Shown here: piece after piece, positions 1-8,856 of the stretch
Position numbering within the stretch: position 1 is the stretch's first letter
Layout: every line of letters begins with the position of its first letter
NCBI GenBank assembly: GCA_900554645.1
Contig: USIE01000001.1
Span: forward strand, 67,976 to 131,975
DNA: 64,000 nt
Reading direction: 5' to 3'
Source: an uncultured Collinsella sp.
GTDB lineage: Bacteria; Actinomycetota; Coriobacteriia; Coriobacteriales; Coriobacteriaceae
Notes under the pieces: generated by a model
Told to the model about the DNA's origin: nothing
The model's database searches: none
Seen by the model: only the letters and a program-made list of their open reading frames with translations
Translations under genes and position numbers: made by a program

Positions 1-1
1 C

Positions 2-208
2 GACGTTGCCACCACCTACCTGCTCTTTGCCCTCAACAGCAAGGACCAGGCCGAGGCCTACCTGGAGCTCTACTGCGACCGCGCCGACATGCCCATGCAG
101 GTCGTGCGTCAGTGGACGAGCATCGTCGCCGCTTCCGAGCTCGCTCGTAAGCGCAACGTGAACGATGAGTTCCTGAAGAACTGGATCGACGTCGTCGATT
201 ATCAGTAA
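2..208 (+). CDS. C-terminal fragment, phosphotransferase-like protein
   Basis: The window begins inside this gene; only the last 68 codons remain, ending at TAA 206-208. The visible part opens DVATTYLLFALNSKDQ and ends WIDVVDYQ. From memory, an IVAAS segment followed by W(I/V)xVVDYQ is how a bacterial aminoglycoside/choline phosphotransferase-like family (TIGR02172 type) ends, but the catalytic part lies outside the window, so the assignment is tentative. A strong hairpin terminator follows 37 bases after the stop. It converges with the minus-strand proS block. Confidence 0.5.
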   Translation, partial: DVATTYLLFALNSKDQAEAYLELYCDRADMPMQVVRQWTSIVAASELARKRNVNDEFLKNWIDVVDYQ

Positions 209-245
209 TATCTGAGCGACTTATTTCGCATCGGAGGCACAAAAG

Positions 246-284
246 AAAACCCCGCAGCTCGCATGGGCTGTGGGGTTTTCCTTT
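246..284 (+). terminator. Rho-independent terminator after the phosphotransferase-like gene
   Basis: A 15-bp stem with one G-U pair (AAAACCCCGCAGCTC / GGGCTGTGGGGTTTT, 246-279) has a 4-base loop and is followed by CCTTTT. Both strands are A/T flanked, so it may work in both directions. Confidence 0.85.
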
Positions 285-304
285 TAGATATCGAGGATGC
301 CACA

Positions 305-357
305 AGATAAAAGGACGGCCCCGCATCTCCCCGATCTGGAAAAATGCGGGGCCGTCC
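305..357 (-). terminator. Rho-independent terminator after proS
   Basis: A perfect 14-bp stem (arms 313-326 and 344-357, GGACGGCCCCGCAT on the plus strand) is followed on the minus strand by TTTTATCTT. It lies 30 bases past the proS stop and ends the long minus-strand block. Confidence 0.88.
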
Positions 358-387
358 CGTATATCGAACTACAAGCGAAATCGTCGA

Positions 388-2109
388 TTAACGGCGTGCT
401 GCCTTCACAAGCTCGGCGACCTTGGCGACGACCTCGTCGATCGCCACATCCTCGCGCTCACCCGTGGCACGGACCTTGAGCTCAACGGTGCCATTCTTAA
501 GGCCACGCTTACCCAGAACGACCTGATACGGGAAGCCCATAAGGTCGTTGTCGGCAAACTTAAAGCCGGGACGCTCGTCGCGGTCGTCGACGACAACCTC
601 GATACCCTCGGCGCACAGGCCATCAACGATCTGCTCGCAGACGGTAGCGCACTCCTCCTTCTTGGGATCGAGCGGAATCACCGCGACCTCGTACGGGGCA
701 ACGGAGACCGGCCAGACGATACCGTGCTCGTCATTGTGCTGCTCCACGACGGCAGCGAGCGAGCGGGACACACCAACGCCGTAGCAGCCCATGATGAGCG
801 GCTTCTCCTTGCCGTCCTCGTCCATAAAGGTGGCACCCATGGCCTCGGAATACTTGGTGCCCAGCTGGAAGACCTGAGAGACCTCGATGCCGCGGGCAGC
901 GGAGAGCGGCTTGCCGCAGTGCGGGCAGGGGTCGCCGGCGACAACGGTGACCAGATCGGCCCACTCATCGACGGTAAAGTCGCGCTCGGGGCAGGCACCG
1001 GTAAAGTGATAATCGACCTCGTTGGCACCGCAGGCCCACTGCTTGGAATCGCGCAGGCTCTCGTCGCACACCAGACGAATGCCCTCGGGCAGGTTAACCG
1101 GTCCGATAAAGCCCTTGTGCAGACCGTTCGCCTGAAGCTCCTCGTCGGTCATCATGCGATAGCCCTTGCCAAAGACATGTTCGGCCTTGCAATCGTTGAG
1201 CTCGTGGTCGCCCGGGACAATGGCCACGACAGGCTTGCCCTCGGCGTCGATGAGCGCCAGCGACTTGCGCGTGCCGTTTTCGGGGAAACCGAAGAACTTT
1301 GCAACGGCCTCGATGGTGCCCATGCCCGGAGTCTCGACCTTGGTAAGCGTACCGTCGCCAGGACCCTCGGTCACGACGACCTTGGTGCTTGCAGCCTCGT
1401 CATCGGCAGCGAAGCCGCAATCGTCGCAGTAGACGAGCGAAGCCTCGCCGGCGTCAGCCAAAGCCATGTACTCGACGGAGGTATCGCCACCGATCTCGCC
1501 AGAATCGGCGACGACGGGCAGAGCCTTGATGTAGCAGCGCTCGCAGATATTGGCGTACGCCTGCTTCATCTTGTCGTACTCCTCCTGCAGGCTCTCCTGC
1601 GTGGCGGAGAAGCTGTAGGCGTCCTTCATGATGAACTCACGGCCGCGCATCAGGCCAAAGCGGGGACGGAACTCGTCGCGGAACTTATCCTGGATGTGAT
1701 AGAGGTTCACCGGCAGCTGCTTGTAGGAACGCAGCTCATTGCGCACCAGGGCAGTCACGGTCTCCTCGTGCGTGGGTCCGAGAACAAACTCGCGGCCGTG
1801 GCGGTCATCAAAGCGCACAAGCTCCTTGCCATAGGCGTCAATGCGGCCGGACTCACGCCACAACTCGGCGTCGACCATGATAGGCATCATAAGCTCCTGG
1901 GCACCGGCGGCATCCATCTCGTCGCGCACGATGTTCTCGATCTTGCGAATCGAGCGCCATGCGAGCGGCAGGTAGGAATACAGACCGGCGGCCTCCTTGC
2001 GGATCATGCCGGCACGGAGCAGCAGGCGGTGGCTGGCGAGCTCAGCGTCCGCCGGATCCTCTTTAAGCGTCGGCGCATAGAGCTTAGACATATACATTGC
2101 TCGGGTCAT
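388..2109 (-). CDS. proS: Prolyl-tRNA synthetase
   Basis: Class II aminoacyl-tRNA synthetase that charges tRNA-Pro with proline in the cytoplasm. At 573 aa it matches the long bacterial type with an inserted editing domain (about residues 230-400) between the catalytic motifs. Visible motifs are TLKEDPADAE near the N-terminus, motif 2 RPRFGLMRGREFIMKD, and a motif 3 region MGCYGVGVSRSLAA. The chosen ATG directly follows the ispG stop (TAAATG) and has GAGGAG six bases upstream; a later in-frame ATG (codon 7) has no such site. It is the last gene of the rpsB-to-proS block, ahead of a strong terminator. Confidence 0.97.
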   Translation of the reverse strand: MTRAMYMSKLYAPTLKEDPADAELASHRLLLRAGMIRKEAAGLYSYLPLAWRSIRKIENIVRDEMDAAGAQELMMPIMVDAELWRESGRIDAYGKELVRFDDRHGREFVLGPTHEETVTALVRNELRSYKQLPVNLYHIQDKFRDEFRPRFGLMRGREFIMKDAYSFSATQESLQEEYDKMKQAYANICERCYIKALPVVADSGEIGGDTSVEYMALADAGEASLVYCDDCGFAADDEAASTKVVVTEGPGDGTLTKVETPGMGTIEAVAKFFGFPENGTRKSLALIDAEGKPVVAIVPGDHELNDCKAEHVFGKGYRMMTDEELQANGLHKGFIGPVNLPEGIRLVCDESLRDSKQWACGANEVDYHFTGACPERDFTVDEWADLVTVVAGDPCPHCGKPLSAARGIEVSQVFQLGTKYSEAMGATFMDEDGKEKPLIMGCYGVGVSRSLAAVVEQHNDEHGIVWPVSVAPYEVAVIPLDPKKEECATVCEQIVDGLCAEGIEVVVDDRDERPGFKFADNDLMGFPYQVVLGKRGLKNGTVELKVRATGEREDVAIDEVVAKVAELVKAARR

Positions 2110-3192
2110 TTATTTCTCCTCAATAAGCTTGTCGACCTCTGCCATAAGCGCGTCGACAATTTGATCCTCAGCTACTTTACCAATGATCTGGCCATGCGAA
2201 AAGAGCAGGGCCTGACCTCGTCCACAGGCCACGCCTAGGTCGGCGTCGGAAGCCTCGCCGGGGCCATTAACGGCACATCCCATGACGGCAATCGAAAGCG
2301 GTGCGGAGTAGTTCTTAAGCCGCTCGGTGACCTCCTCAGCAATGGGAATGAGGTCAACCTGGCAGCGGGCGCACGTGGGGCACGAGACAATCTCGGGACC
2401 ACGGCGACGCAGGCCCAACGACTGCAGAATACCCCAGGCAACCGGCGGCTCCTCAACCGGATCGGCTGTGAGCGACACGCGCATGGTGTCACCAATGCCT
2501 TCGGAAAGCAAGATACCCAAGCCTACAGAGCTCTTGATGGTGCCCTGGAGCTTGGTACCCGCCTCGGTTACGCCCAGGTGAAGCGGAACGTGGGGAATCT
2601 CACGCGACAGGGCTCGATAGGTATCGAGCGTCGTCTGTACGCTATGGGCCTTGGCGGAAAGCACTATGTTGGTAAACCCACGATCCTCAAAGTGCCGCAC
2701 AAAGCGCTCGCTCGACATCACGAGCTTCTCGGGCTGCGTGAGGTCGTCGCGCTCGGCGATATCCTGCTCAAGCGAACCGGCATTGACGCCGATACGAATC
2801 GCACAGCCCGCGGCGCCGGCGGCGTCGATGACGGCATCGACCTTGGCCCAATCGCCAATGTTGCCGGGATTGATGCGGAGCTTGGCGGCACCGGCCTCCA
2901 CAGCGCCAATGGCCAGCTTGTGGTTAAAGTGGATATCGGCAACGATTGGCACCGGAGACTCGGCACAGATGGTGCGGAAACCCTCAAGCGCGGCCTCGGT
3001 GGGCACGCTCACACGCACGATATCGCAGCCAGCCTGCGCCAACGCGCACACTTGCGCAAGCGTTGCCTGGGCATCAGCGGTATCGGTGCAGGTCATGGAT
3101 TGGACCACCACCGGCGCGCCGCCGCCGATCTGCACGCCGCCCACATGCACGGGGCGCGTCAGCTCGCGCGGCAAAGAATGGGATAAAGACAA
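2110..3192 (-). CDS. ispG: 4-hydroxy-3-methylbut-2-en-1-yl diphosphate synthase
   Basis: Iron-sulfur enzyme of the MEP pathway, converting methylerythritol cyclodiphosphate to HMBPP. The [4Fe-4S] ligands are visible: SCPTCAR and, further on, VMGCAVNGPGEA with the conserved glutamate. The N-terminal TIM barrel contains VVVQSMTCTDTADAQAT. I chose TTG at 3192 (360 aa) because GGGGAG lies eight bases upstream and homologues begin near RELTRPVHVGG; the frame stays open to 3279 but that would intrude into rseP. Its terminal codons carry the ribosome-binding site of proS, suggesting coupling. With dxr two genes upstream it supplies isoprenoids. Confidence 0.95.
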   Translation of the reverse strand: MSLSHSLPRELTRPVHVGGVQIGGGAPVVVQSMTCTDTADAQATLAQVCALAQAGCDIVRVSVPTEAALEGFRTICAESPVPIVADIHFNHKLAIGAVEAGAAKLRINPGNIGDWAKVDAVIDAAGAAGCAIRIGVNAGSLEQDIAERDDLTQPEKLVMSSERFVRHFEDRGFTNIVLSAKAHSVQTTLDTYRALSREIPHVPLHLGVTEAGTKLQGTIKSSVGLGILLSEGIGDTMRVSLTADPVEEPPVAWGILQSLGLRRRGPEIVSCPTCARCQVDLIPIAEEVTERLKNYSAPLSIAVMGCAVNGPGEASDADLGVACGRGQALLFSHGQIIGKVAEDQIVDALMAEVDKLIEEK

Positions 3193-3205
3193 TCCAAACA
3201 CTCCC

Positions 3206-4567
3206 CTACAGAATAAATCGAAGGATGTCGGAACGAAGCATATAGACAAACAGAAGCGCAAAGAGCGCGATGCCCACATAGCTCACAATGGTCTGGACCT
3301 TGAGCGGAAGCTCGCGGCCCACAATCTTTTGAATGATCTCGATGACCAGCTTGCCGCCATCGAGTGGTGGGATGGGCAGCAGGTTCATAAAGCCAAGCGA
3401 GAACGAAATGAGGGCGGCAAACGAAAGGAACGTGGCAGGGCCGGCAGCAGCAGCCTGTGAGGACATAACGCTAATACCCACGATCGAAGAAGACTGATCG
3501 AGAATCTCCATCGTATGCTGCGGCTGGAGCAGGCGCATCACGCCCTCCGCCGTCTGCGCGACATAGGAGAACGACAGGCGAGCCGACGTGATGGGGTCTA
3601 AACGGACCACCTGCGTAGAGGCATACACACCTAGGCGCTCGTCCTTTTTGAGCGCAACCGAGGTCGAATGCTGCTTGCCGTCGCGCTCATACTCAATGGC
3701 GATATCGTCCTTACCGGCGGCCTTGCCGATGGCATCGTAAACGTCCATCCAGGTAGAGCACGATACTCCGTCAACCGAAAGGATCGCATCGCCGCCCTCG
3801 ATACCCGCCTTGGCGGCAATAGACCCCTCGTCAACCTGACCGATCACGTTGGTATCCATCGGCACGGTGACACCCGCAATGGAATAGATACTCATAAGGA
3901 GCAAAAAGCCCGTCAAGATATTGACAATAATACCCGCGAGCAGCATAAAGGCGCGCTTGAGAAAGCCCTGGCCAAGATAGGTGTGCGAACGTTCTTGCGC
4001 AAGGAACTCGGCCTCGCCGCACGGCAGCTCCCACACATCGCCCTCGGCAGTTGAATGTTCGCGATCGAACCGGCGGCCGTCAAAGGTGGTGTAGCCCGCC
4101 GCGTCTCGCGGCAGCGTCTGATACTTGGTGGGATAGTAGCTCGGCGAGGGCTTCTCCCCTTCCTCATACCAAGGCGCGATAGAGCCCCAACCCAAGAGCA
4201 AGGCGCATGCCTCGAGCACATCCTCCTCGGAAAGCTCAAGCTCGACAGCAAGGTCGGCCACGGTCACGCGACCATGACGATAGATAGCCGCGAGCACGCG
4301 GTCGGCACACGAGACGTCGGTCGGATCCATACCGCAAATGGCAGCGTAGCCACCCAGCAGCAGCGGGGTCACGCCAAACTTGGTTCCAATGCGACGCGAC
4401 GTGTAATGGATGTCAAAGCGGCACGGCAGGCCCAAAAAGAACTCGGTCACACGGACGCCGCAGGCACGCGCCGCCAAAAAGTGGCCGCCCTCGTGCAAAA
4501 ACACGAGGACGGAAAGCATCAGCAGGCCCCAAAAGACCGATGAGAGAACGCTCAGAACAGTATCCAT
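3206..4567 (-). CDS. rseP: RseP-family site-2 (M50) zinc metalloprotease with inserted winged-helix-like segment
   Basis: Intramembrane protease of the RseP/RasP family, which cuts anti-sigma factors and signal-peptide remnants within the membrane. The zinc site HEGGH lies in TM1 (about 25-29), GVTPLLLGGYA follows, a PDZ domain sits at about 218-300, and the second active-site motif MNLLPIPPLDGG at about 394-405. Odd feature: about 100 residues (84-185) are inserted between LGGYAAICGMDP and the usual ERAF-type segment. Its first part (ADRVLAAIYRHGRVTVADLA...) reads like a winged helix-turn-helix. Start uncertain: ATG 4567 is preferred over TTG 4582, as AAGGA directly abuts the TTG. Neighbours dxr and ispG are the usual ones. 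Confidence 0.93.
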   Translation of the reverse strand: MDTVLSVLSSVFWGLLMLSVLVFLHEGGHFLAARACGVRVTEFFLGLPCRFDIHYTSRRIGTKFGVTPLLLGGYAAICGMDPTDVSCADRVLAAIYRHGRVTVADLAVELELSEEDVLEACALLLGWGSIAPWYEEGEKPSPSYYPTKYQTLPRDAAGYTTFDGRRFDREHSTAEGDVWELPCGEAEFLAQERSHTYLGQGFLKRAFMLLAGIIVNILTGFLLLMSIYSIAGVTVPMDTNVIGQVDEGSIAAKAGIEGGDAILSVDGVSCSTWMDVYDAIGKAAGKDDIAIEYERDGKQHSTSVALKKDERLGVYASTQVVRLDPITSARLSFSYVAQTAEGVMRLLQPQHTMEILDQSSSIVGISVMSSQAAAAGPATFLSFAALISFSLGFMNLLPIPPLDGGKLVIEIIQKIVGRELPLKVQTIVSYVGIALFALLFVYMLRSDILRFIL

Positions 4568-4591
4568 AAAACGAAAAAGCAATCCTTATGG

Positions 4592-5779
4592 TTAGGAACG
4601 GGTTGCGGCGAGCACCTGCGCAGCCTTTTCACGCGCCCACGCATCGATGTCGCGAAGCTGCTCAAACGAATCGACCGCCTGCATATCGTGGGCATCCATG
4701 CAGGATTCCACAATGCGATCGATATCGGTAAAGCTGCAGCCATCGTGCAGGAAGGCATCGACGGCGACCTCGTTGGCGGCATTGAGCACGCACGGCATGG
4801 TGCCACCCGTCTTGCCGGCACGTTCGGCCAGTGCCAGACAGCGGAAGGTATCCATGTCGGCAGCATCAAACGTGAGCTGTCCCAGCTCGCGGAAATCGAT
4901 ACGAGGCGCCGGGGTATCCCAACGCTCGGGATACGAGAACGCGAACTGGATGGGAATACGCATGTCGGAAGCACCGAGATGCGCCATCACGGAGCCGTCG
5001 GCAAACTCGACCATAGAGTGAATCTTGGACTGACGTTGCACGACCACGTTAATGAAATCGAGGTCGCAGTTAAACAGATGCATGGCCTCAATGCGCTCCA
5101 GACCCTTGTTCATGAGGGTGGCGGAGTCGATGGTGATCTTGGCACCCATGGCCCACGTGGGATGTGCGAGGGCATCGGCACGCGTCACGCGATTGAGCTC
5201 GTCGCGCGTGCGGCCAAAGAACGGACCGCCCGAGCAGGTGAGCCAAATACAATGAGCCTCGCGTGGGTTCTCCCCCAGATAGCACTGGTAGATGGCGGAG
5301 TGCTCAGAGTCAACTGGAATAAGCTGGCCCGGTTGCGCCAACGGCATAAGCAAGTCGCCACCGACGACGAGGGACTCCTTGTTGGCAAGGGCAAGACGCT
5401 TATTCGAGGTCAAGGCCGCATGGCTCGCTTCGAGCCCGGCAGCGCCCACAATGGCAACAAGCACACAGTCGACATCATCGCGACGTGCGAGCTCACAAAC
5501 CGCCTGCGCACCAACACCGAGCTCCGTGCCCTCGGGCAGCTCCTGCAGCACGGCGTCCGCACCGTGGGCGGAGTCGGCCACGGCAACGGCCGGAACCGAG
5601 AACTCGCGGGCGGCGGCAACGAGCTCCGAGGTGCTGGAATTGACGGACAGCGCCGTTACCTGCAGTCGATCGGCATGCTGACGGCACACGTCGAGTGCCT
5701 GCGTGCCGATAGAGCCCGTACAACCCAGGATGGCAACACGAAGGCGTCCATCGGAGCCATACGTCGTCTGGAATGACAT
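4592..5779 (-). CDS. dxr: 1-deoxy-D-xylulose 5-phosphate reductoisomerase
   Basis: NADPH-dependent second enzyme of the MEP isoprenoid pathway (DXP to MEP), cytoplasmic. 395 aa, normal length. Visible are the nucleotide-binding GCTGSIG (about 19-25), the substrate/metal motif PVDSEHSAIYQC, CSGGPFFGRTRDELN and KITIDSATLMNKGLE. Its ATG shares one base with the cdsA stop (TAATG), so translation is probably coupled. It sits in the conserved order uppS-cdsA-dxr-rseP-ispG. Confidence 0.97.
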   Translation of the reverse strand: MSFQTTYGSDGRLRVAILGCTGSIGTQALDVCRQHADRLQVTALSVNSSTSELVAAAREFSVPAVAVADSAHGADAVLQELPEGTELGVGAQAVCELARRDDVDCVLVAIVGAAGLEASHAALTSNKRLALANKESLVVGGDLLMPLAQPGQLIPVDSEHSAIYQCYLGENPREAHCIWLTCSGGPFFGRTRDELNRVTRADALAHPTWAMGAKITIDSATLMNKGLERIEAMHLFNCDLDFINVVVQRQSKIHSMVEFADGSVMAHLGASDMRIPIQFAFSYPERWDTPAPRIDFRELGQLTFDAADMDTFRCLALAERAGKTGGTMPCVLNAANEVAVDAFLHDGCSFTDIDRIVESCMDAHDMQAVDSFEQLRDIDAWAREKAAQVLAATRS

Positions 5780-6678
5780 TACAGCACGCCCCCGATCATC
5801 AAAAGCAGCTGCGCGGTAATGCAGCCAAAGATAAGCGAGTCGCTACGGTCGAGCATGCCGCCATGGCCCGGGATAAGGTTGCCGGAATCCTTGACGCCCA
5901 CGCCACGCTTGATGCGCGACTCAATGAGGTCGCCGATAACGCCCAGGATGGACACGACCAAGCCGCACAGCAGCGCATAGGGCAGGCTGAGTTTGTAGAA
6001 GTGCGTCGCCCACAGGATGAGCCAAATCAAAACCGAGCCCAGAATGCCGCCGACAAATCCCTCCCAGCTCTTTTTAGGAGAGATCTTGGGAACCATCTTG
6101 TGCTTGCCGATACGGCTGCCCACGATGTAGGCAAACGAATCGGAGACCCAAAGGGACGCGCAAACGCCCACCGAAAGCAAGGCGCCGGCAAAACCGGGCA
6201 CGGCATCGCGCAGCAGCACGATAGCCGACAGCATAAAGCCAGTGTAGATGGGACCCATGAGCGTCACGGCCACATCAGAGATGCGGGTACGCGGCGACCA
6301 GACATACCAAATGCCCACAGCGAGCATCAGGGCAAAAAGCAGGGCATTCAGCAACATCGAATCGCCCAACGCCGACAGCGGAAAGAGTACGGCGGCAGCG
6401 ATACCCATGCGCTCGTTAGCCATCTTGCCATCGAGCCTCGTCATACGGAAAAACTCATAGCAGCACAGACCGCTCATGACAGAAACAAAGATGGCCGTGG
6501 GCACGATACCCAAAACCAGGCACAGGATAAAGACAACGGCATAAACGATACCGGCGGCGGCACGGGTAATAAAGCCCGCAAGCCACGAACCGGTGCCATT
6601 CTTCGCTGCGGGCGCTCCCGCAGCGACAGCCTTGCGCTCAGATGTCTTGGGAGCAGTTGCCTTGGGACGATCGGACAC
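5779..6678 (-). CDS. cdsA: Phosphatidate cytidylyltransferase (CDP-diglyceride synthase)
   Basis: Membrane enzyme making CDP-diacylglycerol from phosphatidate and CTP for phospholipid synthesis. 299 aa, with a polar Ala/Lys-rich N-terminal tail of about 30 residues and then roughly seven hydrophobic helices. The family signature near the C-terminus is present (SRIKRGVGVKDSGNLIPGHG, then GMLDRSDS); the residue after DR is Ser where Ile/Leu/Thr is usual. The GTG start has GAGGAGG seven bases upstream, inside the end of uppS, so the genes are probably coupled. Confidence 0.94.
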   Translation of the reverse strand: MSDRPKATAPKTSERKAVAAGAPAAKNGTGSWLAGFITRAAAGIVYAVVFILCLVLGIVPTAIFVSVMSGLCCYEFFRMTRLDGKMANERMGIAAAVLFPLSALGDSMLLNALLFALMLAVGIWYVWSPRTRISDVAVTLMGPIYTGFMLSAIVLLRDAVPGFAGALLSVGVCASLWVSDSFAYIVGSRIGKHKMVPKISPKKSWEGFVGGILGSVLIWLILWATHFYKLSLPYALLCGLVVSILGVIGDLIESRIKRGVGVKDSGNLIPGHGGMLDRSDSLIFGCITAQLLLMIGGVL

Positions 6679-6680
6679 GA

Positions 6681-7475
6681 TTAAGCCTCCTCGGTCTTGC
6701 TCAGACCACCAAACCTACGGTCACGGCCCTGATAGGCCAAAATGGCGTCGACAAGGCCCCAACGATCAAAGTCGGGCCAATAGGTATCGGTGACGTAGAA
6801 CTCGGAATAAGCCACCTGCCACAGCAGATAGTTCGAAAGGCGCAGCTCACCAGAAGTGCGAATCACAAGCTCAGGATCGGGAAGGCCGGCGGTATAGAGG
6901 TGGGAAGCCACCATGTCGTCATCAATTGCGCCAGGATCGATCTTACCGGCAGCAGCGTCGAGTGCGATCTGACGGACAGCGCGGGTAATCTCGGCACGCG
7001 CGCCGTAGTTGACGGCAAGCGCCAGCGTCATGCCGGTGTGATTGGCGCACTCGGCAAGACCGCGTTCAAAAACGTCGCGGGTCTTCTTGGGCAGCGCGGA
7101 AATGTCACCCAAAAAGACAACGCGCACGTTTTCGCGCTTCAGAAGCGGCAGCTCGTCGATGAACGTCTTGGCAAACAGATGCATCAAGACGTTGACCTCA
7201 TGCTGCGGACGGTTCCAGTTTTCGGTAGAAAACGCATAGGCAGAAAGCACGTCGACGCCCAGACGCACGCAGGCGGTAATAATCTCGCGAAGGGAGACGA
7301 TACCCGCCTTGTGGCCCTCGGTGCGCGCAAGACCGCGCGACGTGGCCCAACGACCGTTACCGTCCATGATGCACGAGATATGGTGCGGAATGTTATTGAG
7401 GTCAAGGTCGGAAAAACCGACGCCCGCAGGGGCGTCGGCAAAGTACTCGACCAGTTTATGCTCGTCGTATTGCAC
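6681..7475 (-). CDS. uppS: Isoprenyl transferase (undecaprenyl diphosphate synthase)
   Basis: cis-Prenyltransferase that builds the C55 lipid carrier for peptidoglycan and other surface polymers from isopentenyl diphosphate. 264 aa. Family motifs: IMDGNGRWA with the catalytic Asp, the EGHKAG segment, AFSTENWNRP, and DPELVIRTSGELRLSNYLLW followed by FYVTDTYWPDF. The GTG start has GGAG seven bases upstream, in the end of frr. Together with dxr and ispG in the same operon it links isoprenoid supply to the cell wall. Confidence 0.96.
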   Translation of the reverse strand: MQYDEHKLVEYFADAPAGVGFSDLDLNNIPHHISCIMDGNGRWATSRGLARTEGHKAGIVSLREIITACVRLGVDVLSAYAFSTENWNRPQHEVNVLMHLFAKTFIDELPLLKRENVRVVFLGDISALPKKTRDVFERGLAECANHTGMTLALAVNYGARAEITRAVRQIALDAAAGKIDPGAIDDDMVASHLYTAGLPDPELVIRTSGELRLSNYLLWQVAYSEFYVTDTYWPDFDRWGLVDAILAYQGRDRRFGGLSKTEEA

Positions 7476-7476
7476 C

Positions 7477-8013
7477 TTAGATCTCCATGACCTCGGCTTC
7501 TTTTTCCTTCAGAAGCTCCTCGACCTTGGCGACATACTCATCAGTGTGCTTCTGGACCTTGGCCTGCTCGCGACGGACATCGTCCTCGGTGAGCTCCTCA
7601 TCGCGCTCGAGCTTGTTGTTGAAGTCGCGACGGATGTTACGGATAGAAACCTTGGCCTGCTCGGCGTACTCGCGGCACTCCTTGACGAGCTCGCGACGGC
7701 GCTCCTCGGTGGGAGCCGGGAACGGCAGACGAACGACGGTGCCATCGGAGTTGGGGGTAATACCCAGATCGGAAGCGCCGATGGCCTTGACGATAGCATT
7801 GATGAGTGCCTTGTCCCACGGCTCGATGAGCAGCATGTGGGCCTCGGGGGTCTTGACGGCGGCAACCTGCGTGACCGGCGTGGGAACACCGTAATAATCG
7901 ACGGTGATGTCGGACAGAATGTTGGCATTGGCGCGGCCGGTACGAACCTTGGAGAAGTTATGCTTGAGGGACTCGAGCGACTTGTCCATGTGGGCGGTGA
8001 TGTTCTCTGCCAT
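7477..8013 (-). CDS. frr: Ribosome recycling factor
   Basis: Splits post-termination ribosomes together with EF-G. 178 aa, slightly shorter than the common 185. Characteristic segments: KVRTGRANANIL, VDYYGVPTPVTQVAAV, and the long helical hairpin with VSIRNIRRDFNNKL. The ATG is two bases past the pyrH stop, with AGGAGG seven bases upstream. pyrH-frr is a standard pair. Confidence 0.97.
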   Translation of the reverse strand: MAENITAHMDKSLESLKHNFSKVRTGRANANILSDITVDYYGVPTPVTQVAAVKTPEAHMLLIEPWDKALINAIVKAIGASDLGITPNSDGTVVRLPFPAPTEERRRELVKECREYAEQAKVSIRNIRRDFNNKLERDEELTEDDVRREQAKVQKHTDEYVAKVEELLKEKEAEVMEI

Positions 8014-8015
8014 GC

Positions 8016-8738
8016 TTAATCCTCCTGATAGACGAGCGTGCCGACGGGCTCACCCGAAAGCGCGCGCTTGACGGTGTCCTCGCCATCGATGTTGAGGACC
8101 AAAATCGGCATACGGTTGTCCTGGCACAGTGCCGTAGCCGTGGAATCCATAACCTGCAGACCGCGGACGAGAACCTCGTGATAGGTAATCTTGTCAAAAC
8201 GGACGGCATCGGCGCACTTGACGGGATCCTTGTCGTAGATGCCGTCAACCTTGGTGGCTTTAATCAGAATCTCGGCGCCGATCTCGCACGCACGAAGAGC
8301 CGCGGCGGTGTCGGTCGTAAAGTACGGATTGCCCGAACCGGCGGCAAAGATAACGACGTTGCCCTTGGAAAGGTGGTTGATGGCGCGACGGCGAATATAG
8401 GGCTCGCAGATCTCGTTCATCTGGATAGCGCTCATAACGCGGCAGGGAACATCGTTGTGCTCGAAGGCATCCTGCAGGGCGAGCGCGTTCATAACGGTTG
8501 CCAGCATGCCCATATAGTCGGCCTGAGCACGCTCCATGCCACCGGCAGCGCCGGCCATGCCGCGGAAAATATTGCCGCCGCCGACAACGACGCCCACCTC
8601 ATGGCCAACGGCGAGCAGCTCCTTGACCTGCTTGGCAAGATGGTCGGTAACCTTGGGGTCGATGCCATATTGGCCGTCGCCCATCAGTGCTTCGCCGGAA
8701 AGCTTAAGAAGCACGCGTTTATATCGGATGTCGGACAA
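8016..8738 (-). CDS. pyrH: UMP kinase
   Basis: Phosphorylates UMP to UDP in pyrimidine nucleotide synthesis; bacterial amino-acid-kinase fold, 240 aa, cytoplasmic. Visible motifs are [21 protein letters not shown], and [17 protein letters not shown]. The start is TTG with AAAGGAGG six bases upstream. A terminator (8803-8833) separates it from tsf, so pyrH probably has its own promoter in the short gap; TAGAAT at about 8769-8774 on the minus strand is a possible -10. Confidence 0.97.
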   Translation of the reverse strand: MSDIRYKRVLLKLSGEALMGDGQYGIDPKVTDHLAKQVKELLAVGHEVGVVVGGGNIFRGMAGAAGGMERAQADYMGMLATVMNALALQDAFEHNDVPCRVMSAIQMNEICEPYIRRRAINHLSKGNVVIFAAGSGNPYFTTDTAAALRACEIGAEILIKATKVDGIYDKDPVKCADAVRFDKITYHEVLVRGLQVMDSTATALCQDNRMPILVLNIDGEDTVKRALSGEPVGTLVYQED

Positions 8739-8796
8739 AGCGATCCTCCTTTAGATTGAACTCTCAACATTCTATCAAAGGCTCTAAGAAGAGCCA

Positions 8797-8833
8797 TGAA
8801 AAAGCAGGCTGTGAGTAAAACCCACAGCCTGCT
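8797..8833 (-). terminator. Rho-independent terminator after tsf
   Basis: Arms 8803-8813 and 8823-8833 (AGCAGGCTGTG / CACAGCCTGCT) form a perfect 11-bp stem followed by TTTTT on the minus strand, 24 bases past the tsf stop. Confidence 0.9.
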
Positions 8834-8856
8834 CATTACCAGCTACAAGAGCTTAT

